Shown here piece by piece: positions 62,187-64,000 of a stretch of DNA of 64,000 nucleotides; positions within the stretch are counted from its first letter, which is position 1; every line of letters starts with the position of its first letter. The position numbers were made by a program, and so were the translations under genes. Origin of the DNA: Marivita sp051859345 (GTDB lineage Bacteria; Pseudomonadota; Alphaproteobacteria; Rhodobacterales; Rhodobacteraceae); contig NZ_JBHYFV010000007.1 of NCBI RefSeq assembly GCF_051859345.1, positions 84,480-148,479 of the forward strand. Direction: 5' to 3'. Under the pieces are notes generated by a model that did not search any database, was not told the DNA's origin, and saw nothing but the letters and a program-made list of their open reading frames with translations.

Positions 62187-62208
62187 TTTTTTACCAAACG
62201 GTAAAAAA
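62187..62208 (+). terminator. AT-rich palindrome with TTTTACCAAACGGTAAAA core
   Basis: Arms TTTTTTACC and GGTAAAAAA around AAAC form a perfect hairpin 12 bp after the IorB-like stop. It can act as a weak terminator. The same 18-base core is present on the minus strand at 30809-30826 within lipB. Confidence 0.5.
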
Positions 62209-62287
62209 CATATTGGAGCAACTATGTAAGCATCAGTTACGGATACGGTTAAATTATTTGCCTTTTCGTTACCGGAGCTGACCGTTA

Positions 62288-62314
62288 TTCTTGTTCCATC
62301 ATTGGGAACAAGAA
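62288..62314 (+). promoter_or_regulatory. Leader hairpin at the ribosome site of the Fe-S subunit gene
   Basis: Perfect 10-bp inverted repeat TTCTTGTTCC (62288-62297) and GGAACAAGAA (62305-62314) with a 7-base loop, directly before AGAGG and the GTG start at 62330. It could partly occlude the ribosome binding site, or be a protein operator. Confidence 0.45.
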
Positions 62315-62329
62315 GAGGCGGGCTCTCAG

Positions 62330-63061
62330 GTGCCAGAGCAAGACCACTTGACTGTGACGGTGCAACGCGGTGGCCCGGATGCGCCAATGCGACCCCAGAC
62401 CTTCGAAGTTCCGGCCTATGACAATCAGACCGTTCTGGACGTCGTGTCGTGGATCCAGCAGAACACCGATCCGACCCTGACCTACCGCTTTGCCTGCCGC
62501 GTCGGCATGTGCGGAAGCTGCGCGATGATGGTCAACGGCGTGCCGCGCTGGACCTGCCGCACCCATGTCAGCAAGGTGCTCAAGGGCAACACGATCGAGG
62601 TTGGGCCCCTGCGCAACCTGCCGGTGATCAAGGATCTCGCCGCCGACATGGACCCGTTTTTCGACAAATGGGTCGCCGCCGAAGGCAGGCACCACCCGAC
62701 CCGCACCCGCGACGATGCCATCGAGGCGATTGATCCGGTGGCGTCGGAGCGGCAAGAGGCAAACGCCGGGATCGAATGCATCAACTGCTCGGTCTGCTAT
62801 TCGGCCTGTGACACGGTGGCGGGCAATCCCGACTATCTTGGCCCCGCAGCGCTTCAACGCGCTTGGACGCTCTATAATGACGCCAAGGATACCGACCGCG
62901 ACGCGATCCTTGACGCGGTGTCGGGCAAGGGCGGCTGCCATTCCTGCCATTCGATGGGGTCGTGCACGACCTATTGCCCAAACGAGCTTGACCCGCTGTC
63001 GGCCATTCTTGGCCTCAAGCGCGCGACGGCCAAGCGGTTCTTCGGAGGGCGCAAGGGATGA
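62330..63061 (+). CDS. Succinate dehydrogenase/fumarate reductase-like iron-sulfur subunit
   Basis: 243 residues from GTG 62330 (a TTG at 62291 is possible). SdhB/FrdB-type electron-transfer protein with the 2Fe-2S motif CRVGMCGSCAMMVNG, the 4Fe-4S motif CINCSVCYSACD and the C-terminal cluster CHSCHSMGSCTTYCPNE. It is divergent from the TCA-cycle SdhB (different spacing and second-domain cysteines), so this looks like a second complex. First in the operon, before two membrane anchors and a flavoprotein, which is not the usual sdhCDAB order. Confidence 0.9.
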   Translation: MPEQDHLTVTVQRGGPDAPMRPQTFEVPAYDNQTVLDVVSWIQQNTDPTLTYRFACRVGMCGSCAMMVNGVPRWTCRTHVSKVLKGNTIEVGPLRNLPVIKDLAADMDPFFDKWVAAEGRHHPTRTRDDAIEAIDPVASERQEANAGIECINCSVCYSACDTVAGNPDYLGPAALQRAWTLYNDAKDTDRDAILDAVSGKGGCHSCHSMGSCTTYCPNELDPLSAILGLKRATAKRFFGGRKG

Positions 63062-63387
63062 ACGAGTTCCACCTCTACATGGCGCAACGTCTGTCGGCGC
63101 TGGTGATGGCGCCCTTCGTGATCGTGCATATCGGCGTGATGATCTACGCCATCCAAGGCGGGTTGTCGGCGTCGGAAATCCTTGGCCGCACGCAAGGGTC
63201 GGTGTTCTGGTTCGCCTTCTACGGCATGTTCGTGGTCGCCGTATCGATCCACGCATCCATCGGGCTGCGCACGATATTGGGCGAATGGGCGGGCCTGCGC
63301 GGTGGGGCGCGTGACTCTGTGGCGGTGCTCATCGGCCTGGGTCTCTTCGCTCTGGGCGCACAAGCCGTCTGGGCGGTGACGACATGA
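63058..63387 (+). CDS. Membrane anchor subunit 1 (SdhC/FrdC-like)
   Basis: 109 residues, three transmembrane helices (about 14-35, 48-70, 85-106). The first helix begins YMAQRLSALVMAPFVIVHIG and carries a histidine suitable for heme b, and the second has SIHASIGLRTIL with another. ATGA overlap with the Fe-S gene. Named by context and topology. Confidence 0.85.
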   Translation: MNEFHLYMAQRLSALVMAPFVIVHIGVMIYAIQGGLSASEILGRTQGSVFWFAFYGMFVVAVSIHASIGLRTILGEWAGLRGGARDSVAVLIGLGLFALGAQAVWAVTT

Positions 63388-63722
63388 GGGTCGAACGCGC
63401 CCATCCGCTGTGGCTGGCCTACATCCTGCACCGGCTGTCGGGATTGGGCCTTGCCCTGTTCCTGCCGTTGCATTTCTGGGTGCTGTCCTATGCGCTGAAC
63501 GACGCGGCCAAGCTGGATGCTTTCCTGACGCTGACCGAGCAACCGCTGGTCAAGGCGGCTGAGTTCGGTCTGGTGTTCCTTCTGGCGGTGCATCTCTTTG
63601 GCGGTTTGCGCCTGATCGCGCTGGAGTGGCTGCCTTGGTCGGCCCCGCAAAAGACATGGGCGGCGGCGGCGGTGGCCGGGTCGTTCCTTGTCTCCACAAC
63701 CTTTCTCATGCAGGCGATCTGA
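63384..63722 (+). CDS. Membrane anchor subunit 2 (SdhC/D-like)
   Basis: 112 residues, three transmembrane helices. The start RPLWLAYILHRLSG-like segment (here HPLWLAYILHRLSGLGLA) is the SdhC hallmark, with a heme-ligand candidate in LPLHFWVL and VHLFGGLRLI. ATGA overlap with anchor 1. Together they form the quinone-binding module. Confidence 0.87.
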   Translation: MRVERAHPLWLAYILHRLSGLGLALFLPLHFWVLSYALNDAAKLDAFLTLTEQPLVKAAEFGLVFLLAVHLFGGLRLIALEWLPWSAPQKTWAAAAVAGSFLVSTTFLMQAI

Positions 63723-63723
63723 T

Positions 63724-64000
63724 ATGTTCACGACAAAAGACATCGACCGGCACGACACCGACATCCTGATCCTGGGCACCGGAGGGGCGGGCATGTTCGC
63801 GGCCCTGCACGCGATGCAGACCGCACCCGAGGGCACCAAGGTGACGATTGCTGTCAAGGGGTTGATCGGCAAATGCGGCTGCACGCGGATGGTGCAGGGC
63901 GGCTATAACGTGGCGCTGGGCCATGGCGACAGCGTCGAACGACATTTCATGGACACGATTCAAGGCGGCAAATGGCTGCCCAATCAGGACATGGCGTGGC
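63724..64000 (+). CDS. Succinate dehydrogenase/fumarate reductase flavoprotein subunit (partial)
   Basis: The first 92 codons are inside the window; the gene continues past the end. The FAD motif ILGTGGAGMFAALHA (about 16-30) and the flavin-linked region GCTRMVQGGYNVALG identify the FrdA/SdhA/NadB family. It begins 1 bp after the anchor 2 stop codon. Fumarate reductase, succinate dehydrogenase or another flavin reductase cannot be separated from this fragment. Confidence 0.88.
   Translation, partial: MFTTKDIDRHDTDILILGTGGAGMFAALHAMQTAPEGTKVTIAVKGLIGKCGCTRMVQGGYNVALGHGDSVERHFMDTIQGGKWLPNQDMAW

Noticed and set aside
1..64000. CRISPR arrays, rRNA genes, complete insertion sequences, prophage genes
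   Set aside because: No regular short direct repeats, rRNA motifs, transposase or phage structural genes were seen.

Overview
The window looks like a chromosomal stretch of a Rhodobacteraceae (Roseobacter-group) alphaproteobacterium. The evidence is the GC-rich coding style, the end of a dcw cluster in the order ftsZ-lpxC-bamD-recN, a CobS/CobT aerobic cobaltochelatase, the block SPOR lipoprotein-dacC-tmk-holB-tatD-MBL, a PhoX phosphatase, and regulatory sites of CtrA, FnrL and PhoB type. Species cannot be named from the sequence. One run of 10 Ns (12908-12917) is an assembly gap inside cobT.

Layout. 1-1.85 kb: a membrane one-component regulator (PhnD-like sensor, one TM, LuxR HTH) followed by a periplasmic DsrE-like protein. 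2.3-7.7 kb: ftsZ, lpxC, bamD, recN. 7.8-11.7 kb: a ClC-type anion transporter, a DUF427 protein and an aminopeptidase P. 11.9-15.2 kb: cobS, a translationally coupled exported protein, and cobT. 15.2-17.8 kb: ECF sigma, RskA-like anti-sigma, fasciclin protein and exported MsrB. 17.8-25.9 kb: ubiH, a HAD nucleotidase, a GntR regulator, a GspE_N-type GT2 glycosyltransferase behind a consensus CtrA box, carA, yqeY, a second glycosyltransferase-like gene and a DUF2244 protein. 25.9-32.6 kb: a chromosomal ccdAB pair, ctaD with an FnrL box, phoX with a three-repeat PHO box lying inside the end of lipB, a membrane LytTR regulator and a DUF2306 protein. 32.7-41.8 kb: tRNA-Leu(GAG), GntR plus AbrB-type membrane protein, AEC carrier, the MBL/tatD/holB/tmk/dacC/SPOR run, and tRNA-Ser(UGA).

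41.9-53.7 kb is the most unusual part. It holds an HPt protein, three paralogous response regulators (REC plus degenerate GGDEF), a 1234-residue GAF/PAS hybrid histidine kinase, a single-domain REC protein, a membrane histidine kinase, and a tight gene pair for a FeeM-like N-acyl amino acid synthase and an ICMT-like methyltransferase. Together these look like a multi-component phosphorelay next to a two-gene pathway for a small acylated, possibly methylated, metabolite. The link between the two is inferred from position only. About 1.1 kb of apparently decayed non-coding DNA follows.

54.8-64 kb: an RTX/DUF4214 secreted protein, a renalase-like pseudogene, ubiG, an RhlE-type helicase, an isoquinoline-oxidoreductase-type molybdenum enzyme (2Fe-2S and Mo subunits), and a second succinate dehydrogenase/fumarate reductase-like operon in the order Fe-S, anchor, anchor, flavoprotein, cut by the window end. 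Most long antisense ORFs are codon-bias shadows and are left out.
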